From contig NC_092665.1 of the NCBI RefSeq assembly GCF_032118995.1, forward strand, positions 12,318,512-12,382,511: a stretch of 64,000 nucleotides of DNA, read 5' to 3'. A program made the position numbers and the translations under genes. Positions 1-11,700 of this stretch are shown here, one piece after another. The notes beneath the pieces are model-generated. The model saw nothing but the letters and a program-made list of their open reading frames with translations, did no database searches and was not told where the DNA came from. Position 1 is the stretch's first letter. Each line of letters starts with the position of its first letter. The stretch is from Asterias amurensis. Lineage: Eukaryota; Echinodermata; Asteroidea; Forcipulatida; Asteriidae.

Positions 1-357
1 GACCAGTGTTCTCACTTGTTGTATGTCATCATATGAAAAAAAATATCAAACCTGTGAAAATTTTATCTCAATCGGTCATCGAAGTTGCGAGATGATATTG
101 ACAGAACAAAACACCCTTGTCACACGGAGTTGTGTGGTTTCTGATGCTTGATTTCAAAATCCCAATTTCTAAATCTGAGGTCTCGAAATCAAATTCGTGG
201 ACAATAGTTACTGTTGTTTCGAAAACTACCTCACTTCAGAGGGAGCCGTTTCTCACAATGTTTCATACAATTTAACCTCTCCCTATTACTCGTTACCAAG
301 TAAGGTTTTATGCTAATAATTAATTTGAGTATTTACTAATAGTGTCCACTGCCTTAA
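1..357 (-). mobile_element. MITE family A, partial at window edge
   Basis: It begins within the GACCAGTGTTCTCACTTG stretch typical of family A and ends in the terminal AGTGTCCACTGCCTTAA. Family A is about 385 bp, with near-identical terminal inverted repeats (AGGCAGTGGACACTATTGG) and TTAA at both ends. An internal inverted repeat pairs GATTTCGAGACCTCA with its complement. '+' orientation here means the strand starting TTAAAGGCAGTGG followed by TAATTACTCAAAATAATTA. Confidence 0.9.
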
Positions 358-2046
358 AGTATATTACCCATAGTGTCAAGCGCCTTGCATGGTGTGTTTT
401 ACTTGTGTTTTGAGTGTAAACTGTTTTGGAAAGTGGTTCTGTGATACTGTTCACCAAAACGCTGATAAGTAACGGTTCTGATGCTATCTGTGTCGAACGT
501 CAAGGTCTTTTTGTTTTTAGCCTCCCCCCCCCCGCACAATGCGCCAATTAACGGCGGGAAAACCAATGCTATGTCTGCCGTGACACGTTCGGACCCAAGC
601 CCTTTCTTAATTAATTTGTTGAATTTTACGAAAGTCAGTTCATTTTACGTCTGATTTTTGCTCTATATGGAAAGATATGTGTAGGCCTAGTCGCTATGAC
701 CATGAATTTGGTACCTCGTAGGCCGTACTTATTCTAATATAACAAGACAACAAAGAGAGCACACAAGTTTTTTTTATAATTTGATAAGATAGCAACTTTG
801 CATGCACAGACTCGCTGCAAAGAATGTCTAATTCACTATGATTATATCCATTATGAATTTGTGTTTAAGATCGTTAATTATGAATAACCCAACCAACCTT
901 CACTCCTACGTTACTTTGGGGAAAAATTCACAATTTTAAAACTTCACATTTTGTGTCTATTGAAATGTCATCTTCAAAATGACACGTCTACTAGTTAAAT
1001 AAAAGTAAAACTTCTCACTACGAGGTCATGATTAATCAAATTACCAACCATTTTTTATAAATCTGGATAAATAAAGTGGAATTTAGAAATACTCTTTTGT
1101 CCAGGATTTTTTCTGAGAGCACGTTTTTGTACGCCACTTTTGAGAAACTTCGGTTATTGTAGACCGATGTTTTCTTGTAATGGGGCAATAGCGTCCTCAA
1201 TCACACAACAAGAGGGCAAAGCGTGTATTTTGTTAACATCCATAAAACTGTAACTTTGTCAACAGACAAAAATAGCAAAAATTAAATAACAAATAAAAAA
1301 AAACTTCTTGTGACAAGGGTGTTTTTATTCCGTTATAATCTCGCAACTTCGACTACCAATTCAGATTCATATTTCCCCATGTTCGTTATTTTGTGCTCAT
1401 GTTGGGATACAACAAGGTGAGAAGATTGGTCTCTGATTATACTAAAGGTGTCCAGAGTCTTTAATTAATGAAGTTATCGGACTCATCATGACAAGTAGAA
1501 TATTATTGATATTAATAATGTAAAAAAAAAAAATTATTTAAACATGTGAAACATAATTATACAGTGAATTTTTGGGGGGTTTTGCGTGTCTAAAAAACAT
1601 GTTTATACAAACTTACGCACACAAAAATACCATGTACAAAAAATATCGATTTTCTTTTTTAAACCCACATAAGTTTTGAAACCCCACATAACTGAAATTT
1701 AAACGAATGGGGGCTTTTTCGTTTGGAAATTCTGTGGGGAATGTCATTTACTTTGAAAGACATAGAGGAAAAGAGTGGGATTGGGGAATGGGGGAAAGTA
1801 AACAAATAGAGTACCATCTGATCCGTACAGTTTCTCGTTTGATTAAAAATTTTCCATCCGTCTTGATGTCTCGCTCTAAAATAAAATAAAAAAGTCCCCT
1901 TGGACTTGTTGTCACAGTAAATGGGATTTTTAAAATGTTTTTGGAGTGGTTTCGAAGTTGACTCAATATAAAATCCAAGGAAAAGAATGATGAGGACGTA
2001 CAAGAGAGGAGGCCTCGCTGCCAGCACGTAGTCGTCTTTTTAAGAG
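1..2046. repeat. Tandem segmental duplication, copy 1
   Basis: This segment recurs almost base for base at 2898-4946. The two copies differ only by scattered substitutions and homopolymer-length changes, for example in the C-run near 530 and 3425. It starts inside a family A MITE cut by the window edge, so the duplicated unit may extend further left. The homology stops abruptly after the shared TTTTTAAGAG. The minus-strand open frame at 1659-2027 is not kept at the same length in copy 2, so it is not taken as a gene. Nothing else coding was recognised between 358 and 2046. Confidence 0.96.
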
Positions 2047-2203
2047 TAGTCGTCTTTTTTTCTTCTGAGAGCATTGATGCATCTCAAACCAGATTATTTA
2101 TTACAACCAAAGAGGTAGAAATAACATGAAATGCCTTAGAGTTTGATGGATCACCGGTACCCACTTCAATATTCGACTGTAATTGCTTTCTTGTTATGAG
2201 ACA

Positions 2204-2513
2204 TTAAAGCCATTGGCCACTTTCGGTAAACAGATATTGTCCAAGGCCCACACTTCGTGTATCACAACTTATATACAAAATAACAAACCTGTGAAAATTT
2301 AGGCTCAATTGGTCATCGGAGTCGGAAGAAAATAACGGGAAAACCCACCCTTGTTTTCGCAAATTTCGCCGTGTCATGACATGTGTTTAAAATAAATCCG
2401 TAATTCTCGATATCGAGAATTGATATTGTTTTCATGTTTTCTCAAAAAGTAATGAATTTCATGGAATAATATGTCAAGAGAAGTCTTTCACCATTGGTGC
2501 ACAATGGCTTTAA
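2204..2513 (-). mobile_element. MITE family B
   Basis: It is bounded by TTAA on both sides, with termini AGCCATTGGCCACTTTCGG and a matching end near GTGCACAATGGCT. It carries the ACAAACCTGTGAAAATTT core also found in family A. Other copies lie at 29658-29926 and 53280-53635. There is no coding capacity. Confidence 0.85.
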
Positions 2514-2734
2514 CATGTCTGACCGTAGGGTGAGCGTTTACACAATGACAAAAGGATAGCGGAAAAGGAGGTCTTAGATAGAATTTATCTCCAACAACCG
2601 CAGCAAATTCCTCTTGACTATCTTAGAAAATACTGGACTTTATTGTTTATCTGATGGATGTGTTAAATGACATGGAGAGTTGTTTCAATAAATTGTTTAA
2701 ATAATACGTCTACAATACGAAAGTTTTTCTTTTA

Positions 2735-2864
2735 CTATTTTGAGTTCGAAACTACAAAAAAACTACCTTTCTTCAGAGGGAGCCGTTTCTCACAATGTTT
2801 TATACTATCAACAGCTCCCCATTACTCATTACCAAGTAATGTTTTATGCTTGCCTAACAATACT
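2735..2864 (-). mobile_element. MITE family A fragment
   Basis: Only the part from CTTCAGAGGGAGCCG to the AAGTAATGTTTTATGC end region is present. It runs directly into the complete copy at 2865, so the two are head-to-tail. Confidence 0.8.
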
Positions 2865-3255
2865 TTAAGACAGTGGACACTATTGGTAATTGTCAAAGAC
2901 CAGTGTTCTCACTTGTTGTATGTCATCATATGAAAAAAAAATATCAAACCTGTGAAAATTTTATCTCAATCGGTCATCGAAGTTGCGAGATGATATTGAC
3001 AGAAAAAACCACCCTTGTCACACGGAGTTGTGTGCTTTCTGATGCTTGATTTCAAAATCCCAATTTCTAAATCTGAGGTCTCGAAATCAAATTCGTGGAC
3101 AATAGTTACTGTTGTCTCGAAAACTACCTCACTTCAGAGGGAGCCGTTTCTCACAATGTTTCATACAATTTAACCTCTCCCTATTACTCGTTACCAAGTA
3201 AGGTTTTATGCTAATAATTAATTTGAGTATTTACTAATAGTGTCCACTGCCTTAA
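2865..3255 (-). mobile_element. MITE family A
   Basis: Complete copy with TTAA at both ends. It forms the left end of duplication copy 2 and is the twin of the cut copy at 1-357. Confidence 0.9.
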
Positions 3256-4946
3256 AGTATATTACCCATAGTGTCAAGCGCCTTGCATGGTGTGTTTTAC
3301 TTGTGTTTTGAGTGTAAACTGTTTTGGAAAGTGGTTCTGTGATACTGTTCACCAAAACGCTGATAAGTAACGGTTCCGATGCTATCTGTGTCGAACGTCA
3401 AGGTCTTTTTGTTTTTAGCCTCCCCCCCCCCCCGCACAATGCGCCAATTAACGGCGGGAAAACCAATGCTATGTCTGCCGTGACACGTTCGGACCCAAGC
3501 CCTTTCTTAATTAATTTGTTGAATTTTACGAAAGTCAGTTCATTTTACGTCTGATTTTTGCTCTATATGGAAAGATATGTGTAGGCCTAGTCGCTATGAC
3601 CATGAATTTGGTACCTCGTAGGCCGTACTTATTCTAATATAACAAGACAACAAAGAGAGCACACAAGTTTTTTTTATAATTTGATAAGATAGCAACTTTG
3701 CATGCACAGACTCGCTGCAAAGAATGTCTAATTCACTATGATTATATCCATTATGAATTTGTGTTTAAGATCGTTAATTAAGAATAACCCAACCAACCTT
3801 CACTCCTACGTTACTTTGGGGAAGAATTCACAATTTTAAAACTTCACATTTTGTGTCTATTGAAATGTCATCTTCAAAATGACACGTCTACTAGTTAAAT
3901 AAAAGTAAAACTTCTCACTACGAGGTCATGATTAATCAAATTACCAACCATTTTTTATAAATCTGGATAAATAAAGTGGAATTTAGAAATACTCTTTTGT
4001 CCAGGATTTTTTCTGAGGGCACGTTTTTGTACGCCAACTTTGAGAAACTTCGGTTATTGTAGACCGATGTTTTCTTGTATGGGCAATAGCGTCCTCAATC
4101 ACACAACAAGAGGGCAAAGCGTGTATTTTGTTAACATTCATAAAACTGTAATTTTGTCAACAGACAAAAATAGTAAAAATTAATTTAGTTAAAAAAAAAA
4201 CTTCGTGTGACAAGGGTGTTTTTATTCCGTTATTATCTCGCAACTCCGACGACCAGTTGAGTTCATATTTTCCCATATTTGTTATTTTGTGCTCATGTTG
4301 GGATACAGCAAGTGAGAAGATTGGTCTCTGACAATACTAAAGGTGTCCAGAGTCTTTAATTAATGAAGTTATCGGACTCATCATGACAAGTAGAATATTA
4401 TTACTATTAATAATGTAAAAAAAAAAAACCAATTATTTAAACATGTAAAACATAATTACACAGTGAATTTTTGGGGGGTTTTGCGTGTCTAAAAAACATG
4501 TTTATACAAACTTACGCACACAAAAATACCATGTACAAAAAATATCGATTTTCTTTTTTAAACCCACATAATTTTTGAAACCCCACATAACTGAAATTTA
4601 AACGAATGGGGGCTTTTTCGTTTAGAAATTCTGTGGGGAATGTCATTTACTATGAAAGACATAGAGGAAAAGAGTGGGGTTGGGGAATGGGGGAAAAGTA
4701 AAAAAACAGAGTACCATCTGATCCGTACAGTTTCTCGTTTGATTTAAAATTTTCCATCCGTCTTGATGTCTCGCTCTAAAATTAAATAAAAAAGTCCCCT
4801 TGGACTTGTTATCACAGTAAATGGGATTTTTAAAATGTTTTTGGAGTGGTTTCGAAGTTGACTCAATATAAAATCCAAGGAAAAGAATGATGAGGACGTA
4901 CAAGAGAGGAGGCCTCGCTGCCAGCACGTAGTCGTCTTTTTAAGAG
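2898..4946. repeat. Tandem segmental duplication, copy 2
   Basis: This is the second copy of the 1-2046 segment. It ends 145 bp before the GPCR start codon, so the sequence directly upstream of the GPCR promoter is the duplicated part. The copies are separated by about 850 bp holding a family B MITE and pieces of family A. Similarity is high enough to suggest a recent event or gene conversion. Confidence 0.96.
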
Positions 4947-4949
4947 AGT

Positions 4950-4980
4950 CACGTGCTCCTATAAGGTGACCTATTTATAG
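4950..4980 (+). promoter_or_regulatory. Putative GPCR core promoter
   Basis: A CACGTG E-box (4950-4955) is followed by CTATAAGG (4959-4966) and a second TATA-like TATTTATAG (4972-4980). The GPCR ATG is at 5092. This short unique stretch starts right where the 2.05-kb duplication ends. Assignment rests on motif and position only. Confidence 0.4.
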
Positions 4981-5091
4981 TGACACAGATTGCTCCATGG
5001 ACGGGGTCGGAATAAAACCGCACCACCGAGGTTCAAACTGAGCAGTGCTTTATGTGTCCCAATCTTAAAGTTGACACTGTTCGGCTTAGCA

Positions 5092-6144
5092 ATGGAGTCG
5101 TCTACTACACCAATCATGCATACAGCTGAGCCCGCGGATGACTCTGGCGAAACAGCTTTTTACGTTAACGTAGCCATTGGCACAATCGGGTTGATGGGCA
5201 ATGCATTTGTCTGTCTGGTCATGTTGAGATATCATAATGTTTTCAACTCGTCGACCAATAAGCTCATCATTCACCAATCCGTCGTAGATTGCCTGTCGTC
5301 AGTTATGTTCCTCATGCGGCGATTTCTTGTTGTATCACCACCAGCGGTTGTACCCGGCAACATCATCGGCTCGCTCTACTGCAATCTCTGGTGGTCGGAG
5401 TGGGTCCAGTACGGCATGCTCCTCACGTCCACGTACAACCTGGTCGCCATCTCGACAGAGCGGTACTTCGCAACGTGCCAGTCGGTCAAACACCGGAATG
5501 TGTTCTCCACACGGCGTCTGAAGCTGATCATGGCATCTGCTTGGATATGCGGATGGGTGTCCGAGTTTCATAACCTCGTCCTAGCGTACCAAGTCGATGG
5601 GGCGTGTGATGTCTCCTGGCCCACTGCGACGGTCCAGGCCATCTGGGGTGTCTTCATCTTCGTCAAGGATCTTGTCATTCCGATCGGGATCATCATCTTC
5701 GCGTACAGCAAGATCATCTCGGAGCTTCACCACCGATCTAAAGCCAGGGTCGGGGATAACAACCAAGACGCTCGGAACATGCTCTCCAAAGCCAACAAGA
5801 ACGTCACCAAGACGCTGTTTCTGGTGGCTGTCTGCTTCGTCATCTGTTGGACGCCGGCCGAGATCAACTACATCCTCTACAATCTTGGCCTGAACAACAA
5901 CTTCGTCAACAGCACCATGTACCAAGCACTCAACGCTTTCGTTGTTGTGAACGTCTGTGTCAACCCTTTTATCTACTGCTTTACTTATGAACGTTTCCAG
6001 AAGCAGGTTAAGAAGATGATCTGCGGCGGGGCAAGAGGGAACCAAGTGGGCACCACTGATGACGGGTCGACGATGAGAAACAATACTGTTCAAAGCACTG
6101 TTTCTGGGCCTGCTCCTTCTGGTACCGGTAACATTAACGCATGA
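5092..6144 (+). CDS. Class A (rhodopsin-like) G protein-coupled receptor, single exon
   Basis: 350-residue seven-transmembrane receptor of the plasma membrane, coupling an extracellular ligand to G proteins. Visible landmarks: GN in TM1 (residues 36-37), Asp66 in TM2, Cys97 and Cys172 as the usual TM3-ECL2 disulfide pair, ERY (123-125) in place of DRY at the end of TM3, CWTP (252-255) in TM6 and NPFIY (291-295) in TM7. Cys311 in the tail is a possible palmitoylation site, followed by a Ser/Thr/Gly-rich C-terminus. The start is the ATG at 5092, with A at -3 and G at +4. The open frame runs 34 codons further upstream but holds no ATG there. The whole receptor is in one exon, as in many lineage-expanded echinoderm GPCRs. 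Overall features recall peptide receptors, but I cannot name the ligand. Confidence 0.9.
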   Translation: MESSTTPIMHTAEPADDSGETAFYVNVAIGTIGLMGNAFVCLVMLRYHNVFNSSTNKLIIHQSVVDCLSSVMFLMRRFLVVSPPAVVPGNIIGSLYCNLWWSEWVQYGMLLTSTYNLVAISTERYFATCQSVKHRNVFSTRRLKLIMASAWICGWVSEFHNLVLAYQVDGACDVSWPTATVQAIWGVFIFVKDLVIPIGIIIFAYSKIISELHHRSKARVGDNNQDARNMLSKANKNVTKTLFLVAVCFVICWTPAEINYILYNLGLNNNFVNSTMYQALNAFVVVNVCVNPFIYCFTYERFQKQVKKMICGGARGNQVGTTDDGSTMRNNTVQSTVSGPAPSGTGNINA

Positions 6145-6320
6145 AAGAAGGACAGCTTCCACGTACCTTACCAGATGGACATTTTTAAAGGCGAGGTTTA
6201 CGTTTGTTTTCTGGAACTGTTTCATTGTTTCAATCCGAATGTAGATTATATTGTGTACAATCAAATCTGTAGTTTCATTTCAAAATATAGTTGCGAGTTA
6301 TTATACGAACGTGTAAGGTC

Positions 6321-6351
<31 letters not shown>

Positions 6352-6518
6352 TTTTACCAACTATTGGAAAAAGAGTGCATCATTTGGTTTTCGTCACCAT
6401 ACAAATACCACCAAAAAGAAAATGGATCAAATTGTATGTGGTGACTGGAGTTGCTAGCTCAGGTTTACCACTCGGTAATCATTAATTTGAAAATGTCAAT
6501 TATTGACATGACCTTCAC
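6145..6518 (+). other. GPCR 3' flank with long poly-T run
   Basis: Downstream of the receptor stop is AT-rich sequence holding an uninterrupted run of 27 T at 6329-6355. No clear AATAAA was seen before the next MITE. On the minus strand the run would read as poly-A, so it could be the tail of an old retroposed copy, but no matching body was recognised. Confidence 0.5.
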
Positions 6519-6901
6519 TTAAAGGCAGTGGACACTATTGGTAATTACTCAAAATAGTTATTAGTTAAAACCTTTCTTGGTGACGAGTAATAGGGAGAGG
6601 TTGATGGTATAAAACATTGTGAGAAACGGCACCCTCTGAAGTGCCATAGTTTTCGAGAAAGAAGTAATTTTCCACGAATTTGATTTCGAGACCTTAGATT
6701 TAGAACTTGAGGTCTCGAAATCAACCATCTAAACGCACACACCTTTGAGTGGCAAGGGTGTTTTTTTTTCTTTCATTCGTATCTCGCAAGTTCGATGACT
6801 GATTGTGCTCAAATTTTCAGGGTTATTTCATGCATATGTTGAGATACATCAACTGTGAAGGCTAGTCTTTGACAATTACTAACAGTGTCCACTGCCTTTA
6901 A
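6519..6901 (+). mobile_element. MITE family A
   Basis: Complete copy with TTAA at 6519-6522 and 6898-6901. The internal GAGACCTTAGATTTAGAACTTGAGGTCTC inverted repeat is visible, split here into its two arms. Confidence 0.92.
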
Positions 6902-6902
6902 A

Positions 6903-7000
6903 CGACCATTTGAGTTCAAATGTTCATTTCAGGTTTGTTATTCTGTGCATTGTGTTGAGATACATCTAGTGAGAATACTGGGGCTTTGACAATAATATTA
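6903..7000 (+). mobile_element. MITE family A 3' fragment
   Basis: A diverged piece matching the last quarter of family A (TTTGTTATTCTGTGCATTG, then GAGATACATCTAGTGAGAA) directly follows the complete copy. Confidence 0.65.
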
Positions 7001-7221
7001 TTACTCAACGTCATTGTCTTTACCTCTGAATATGCATGAGGTACGTCACAGTGCTAACTCAAAACGAGGCGATGGGCGCAGCCACTGCAAGTGATGGTGA
7101 ACGTGCGCCCAGAGCCTCATTTGGGGTAAGAATGATGACGTCATGCATAGGCGTATAGTGGCCTCTATGGTCTCTCAAGATGTAGATAAGATAATGGTTA
7201 CTGACCTAATTTCGTTTTCAA

Positions 7222-7462
7222 TTTAGCTGCTTAAGCACAACATTTGCTTAAGCACGAAAATAGCTTGCTTGATTCACACATGTTGCTGGCCAACATTTCA
7301 TATCATTATACCATTGCATGTGACTGGTATTTAGCAGTGTTGTTTACGCATACAAATATTGAGTGGAGACTTGGCTGGTGATCTAATTTTTACTAAAAGT
7401 TAGGATTTTGTTAACGCATCGAGCAAATTGTGCTTAGCAGCTATGATAGAAATTGGACCCTT
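7222..7462. mobile_element. MITE family F (diverged)
   Basis: The left side has GCTGCTTAAGCACAACATTT and the right side GCTTAGCAGCTATGATAGAA followed by ATTGGACCC. These match the inverted termini of the GGGCCCAATTTCAT family seen at 25030-25245. The sequence from 7463 to 8043 shows no gene or clear repeat. Confidence 0.6.
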
Positions 7463-8043
7463 ATCTATTTACCGTCCATCCTGGTTTTGTGCGTGTTTTT
7501 TTTACTTAACACAGTTATCATCAGCAGACAAGTCTCCTTACAATAGAGCAAACTAGTCGAAACGCAGACCAGTTCAAGAACTGACTCCGCGGTAGTGAAA
7601 TACGCTAATGGTAGTTTAGTAGTAGTAGTCCGCCCGCCTGGGTGCGAATTTTTTGGGTAGTATAGTTAAAAGGCAGGACAGTTAATTCTTTTCAGAACTG
7701 AGAAATCTCCCGAACATCCGGTATTCCGCGAACCAAATATAGAGCGGATAAGATCTTTTTTATGTTTATTGAATGATGCCTATGTTAGAGCGAGCATGGA
7801 GGTAGAAGTACCTCCATGGTAAGAGATACGCCTCATGGACAAATAGTTCGAAATAACTAAACAATCAGAACATTGTTTTTTCAGTTGTTGTGGAATTACT
7901 TTTAATTATAAACCACAAGGGAAACTGACTGGGTAAATTTTAAATGAATTACTTTTAGTACCAAATTCAGAATACGTTTTGTAGTAGAAAAAGACCCATC
8001 AAGGAATCTGCATGCATTTTTCGCTTTGTTGTTGTTGCTGATT

Positions 8044-8433
8044 TTAAAGGAACACGTTGCCTTGGATCGGTCGAGTTGGTCTTTGAAAAGCGTTTGTAAC
8101 CGTTTTTTATAAAATGCATATGGGTAGGAAGATGTTGCAAAAGTAAAATACAATGATCCACACAAACATGCCTCGAAATTGCGTGGTTTTCCTTTTACCT
8201 CGTCGACTAACACGTCGGCCATTTATGGGGGTCAAAATTTTGACTCCCATAAATGGCCGACCGTGTTAGTTCGCACAGTAGAAGGAAAACCACGCAATTT
8301 CGAGGCAAACTTGTGTGGATCATTGTATTCTACTTTTAAAACATCTTCCCAACCATATGCATTATATAAAAAACGGTTACAAACGCTTTTGTTTTGACCA
8401 ACTCGTCCGATCCAAGGCAACGTGTTCCTTTAA
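8044..8433. mobile_element. MITE family C, long foldback
   Basis: A 390-bp near-complete palindrome with TTAA at both ends. Its termini are AGGAACACGTTGCCTTGGAT and the complement, and the centre is AAATGGCCGAC facing its complement. The two arms could form a stem of about 180 bp. It lies about 360 bp before the DUF3504 start codon. Related copies are at 31505, 33134, 41881 and 51345. Confidence 0.92.
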
Positions 8434-8737
8434 ACCTATTTTTGTACGTTGTTGTTAATTCTGATGATGTATTTGTCTACAGGCATTTTTAATCATTAGA
8501 TCAACTGTATGAGCAGTCGATATTGTCAGCCGGGCAATCTCTCCTTTTGAAGCAGAAAAAAAATCGAACTTGAACACAATTTAAAGAAGGCTTGAATTTT
8601 GGCCAAATTTGGGCCGAAGTAGGCGTTACTTAGCAACCTAATTCACCTAGTCGGTTTCTCCATTGTGTTTAAGCATGGTTTAAGTTTTCCTGAGGGGGAA
8701 AATCAAAGAACCCCTGTGATCGTTCGAATACATTGTT

Positions 8738-8743
8738 TATAAA
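8738..8743 (+). promoter_or_regulatory. TATA box of the DUF3504 gene
   Basis: TTTATAAAGGGCGCC contains a consensus TATA box 52 bp before the start codon, which would put transcription start near 8768 and give a very short 5' UTR. Confidence 0.5.
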
Positions 8744-8794
8744 GGGCGCCACCCATTGACGCAAAATACCAAGAATATCATCATCACAATCAAG

Positions 8795-11700
8795 ATGGCG
8801 ACTTCTACAGAAGAGCCCGAGATGATCGAGATCGGTATGATCTCAGCGGACGATTTAAACAACGAAAATTTCACTGTATCTGGGTATGTAGACTTTTCCG
8901 AACTTGATCAGTTTTATAACATGAAGAACACAAAACACACAGAGGCTGTGGTGACCGCATCTTTGAAAGTTTTAACCGACTATTGTGCGAAAATGGAAAC
9001 AACGTTGACCGCCGTTGAGCGCATGACACCGACCGAACTGAGCGATTTTCTTCGGGTGTTTTACACCAGCGTACGGCGAAAATGTGGCGAGTCGTACGCT
9101 AAGCGTTCAATGTTCACACTAAGGTATGGTTTAAGGAGACATTTCCTGAAGACTATTCACGTTGACATAGCAAATGATGTTACTTTCAATCGAGCAAATT
9201 GTACGTTTTTCACCGTGTTGTCCCAGCTGAAAAGTGGCGTAAAAAGACATTTTGTGGAGGCAAGGGATTTCCAAAAGATTTTTAATTCTAGCGTTACAGA
9301 CTGCAACACGCCACGGGGCCTTCAGAACAGAGTGTTTTTGTACCTAATGATGAACGTTTGCTGTGGCGGACGCCGGAATCTACGCGGAATGAAGAAGTCC
9401 CATTTCAACGTCATGACGGATGCAGTTTCCAATAGAAGATTTGTGAGTTTCGCACGGGACAAAACCGGCAATCTAAAGAACAGCTACAGAGAGAGGGAGG
9501 AGGATAGTGACGATGGAAATGACAGTGACGAAGATGTAACCATCATAAACACCAGCTCCCAGAACCGAATGTACGCCACACCGGACAAACCAGAAACTTG
9601 CCCTGTGTTGACTTTCGAAAAGTACATCGCGAAGCTCAATCTAGCTTGTGACTTCCTCTGGCAGCGACCCAAGAGGTATCGGGTCGCGATGGTGGAAGGC
9701 AAAGCATGGTATGACGCCATACCTCTCGGGAAGAATGGGCTCGGCAACAAGATGAAAGAAATCTCCACGGAGGCAGGCTGCTCAAAGCTGTATTCAAACT
9801 TTAGCTTGAAATTAACGAGTAGGATGAGAGCAAAGAACGGGAGAATGTCAGGTAAATATTGCATTATTTATACACTAGACCCAGTAACTGGGGCCCTGTA
9901 CTCCTTTTTTCAAAATGTTGTCATTAGCCCTACCAATGATGACAACATTTTGAAAAAAGGAGTACAGCGCCCCAGTCACATTGGACAGATGTCAAAATCC
10001 AGTTGTGTCATTTCAAATTTTGCGCTGAAAAAGTCTGAGAACTACATGTATGAAATCTATTGGAAAATGAGTAAACCACAAAATTGATTTTAACATGTTT
10101 CCTCTTTGGATCTAGGCTCTCTCTGGACAATACTGGTTATTACTAAAAATTGTTGTTCGTACAAGTAAGCATAAAAACTAAACTTGGTAAAGAGCAATGG
10201 AGAGCTGTTAAAGTCACCTGGAAGTGGTATTTTGTCAAAATAAAGCTTTTGTCACTACAATACATGTGTTTTGATGAGTGGAATATGAATAAACAATTTA
10301 CTAAGGTTTAAAAAAATTGTTTCAAAGTTATTTACAAATTTGAAAATAAGCCCGACCCGAGAGGGCGCTGTTCGTGACTTACATCGAGGCGTGATGAATC
10401 GCATGCAGTGCCAACACAACATTTTGCACAAGATAGTGACGCTTGGCGCAAGCTAAAAACATGCCCTCAAAGTTGAAACAAAACCTGATTTATAAATAAA
10501 TTGTTAAAAACAATTACTCAAAAAATTATATTATTGTTCAGAAACATTATTCTCTACTGTTCGAAGAAGAAGACAAAAATTCTATTTTCAGGTGACTTTA
10601 ATAGTTTAGAACAGTGGAGGAACGGCTCCCTCTGAAGTAACTACATGTACATGTACATGTATACTCTTTGAGAAGACAAAAGAGGTACATGTACTCACCC
10701 AAAATTAAAAAGACTTATATTAGGCTTGAAGCCTTTAACTACTACATGTAGGCATCTGGAACGCACACTATTTGTGCAACAATGGTGTTTTGCATTTCAT
10801 TATTCTCTTACAACTTTGATGACCAGTCGAGTCAAACTTTTCACAGATTCGTTATTTATACATAATTCATGTTGTACATCTGTTGGGACACACCAAAGGA
10901 AATTACTGGTCTTTGAAAACTACCAAAGCTGTCCAGTGCCTTTAATTTAAAGGCAGTGGACACTTGGTAATTACTCAAAATAATTATTAGCATAAAACCT
11001 TACTTGGTAGCGAGTGATGGGGATAGGTTGGCAGTATAAAACATTGTGAGAAACGGCTCCCTCTGAAGTGGAGTAGTTTTCGAGATAGAAGTAATTTTCC
11101 ACGAATTTGATTTCGAGACCTCAAGTTTAGAAATTGAGGTCTCGAAATCAACCATCTAAACGCACACAATGTCGTGTGACTAGGGTGGTTTCTTCTTCCA
11201 TTATTATCTCGCAACTTTGATGACCGATTGAGCTCAAATTTTCACAGGTTAGTTATTTTATGCATATGTTGAGATACACCAACTGTGAAGGCTAGTCTTT
11301 GGCAATTACCAATAGTGTCCACTGCCTTTAACAAAACAATGCTAACTGACTTGCCTATAATGCACTGACGTGACGCGTGTGTTACCTTTCCTTGCCAGGA
11401 TGCGATTGCTCGTCTGAATACTACTTCACAGATTCTTCAGACATCCGGGAGACGACTGGACCCGGTTGGTACGGAGACGTCGCCTCGTCATCGGACGACG
11501 ATGGGACACTTGAAGATGAGCAACTCAACATTCATGACAGCATCAAACAGGAGAACTTTGATGGAGACTTTCACGGTAAGGAATATGGACGAGTGATGAG
11601 GTCACCGGTAGGCCTTGGCGGCTAGTTAAAGTAACTACTCGTCTAGTCCCGCCTCAAATAGTCGCGATTTTGACACTACATGTAGTTGCGACTAATTTTT

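Noticed and set aside
1659-2027. 122-codon minus-strand frame with a hydrophobic start, also near 4643-4927
   Set aside because: The frame changes length and C-terminus between two nearly identical copies, and no family was recognised.
5581-6264. 227-codon minus-strand frame opposite the GPCR
   Set aside because: It is antisense to a receptor with all class A landmarks and has no recognisable domain.
7902-8420. Open frames in both directions at a foldback
   Set aside because: They lie wholly inside the palindromic family C MITE.
9484-9864. 126-codon minus-strand frame opposite the DUF3504 exon
   Set aside because: It is antisense to a recognised domain, with low-complexity Ser/Leu sequence from the acidic stretch.
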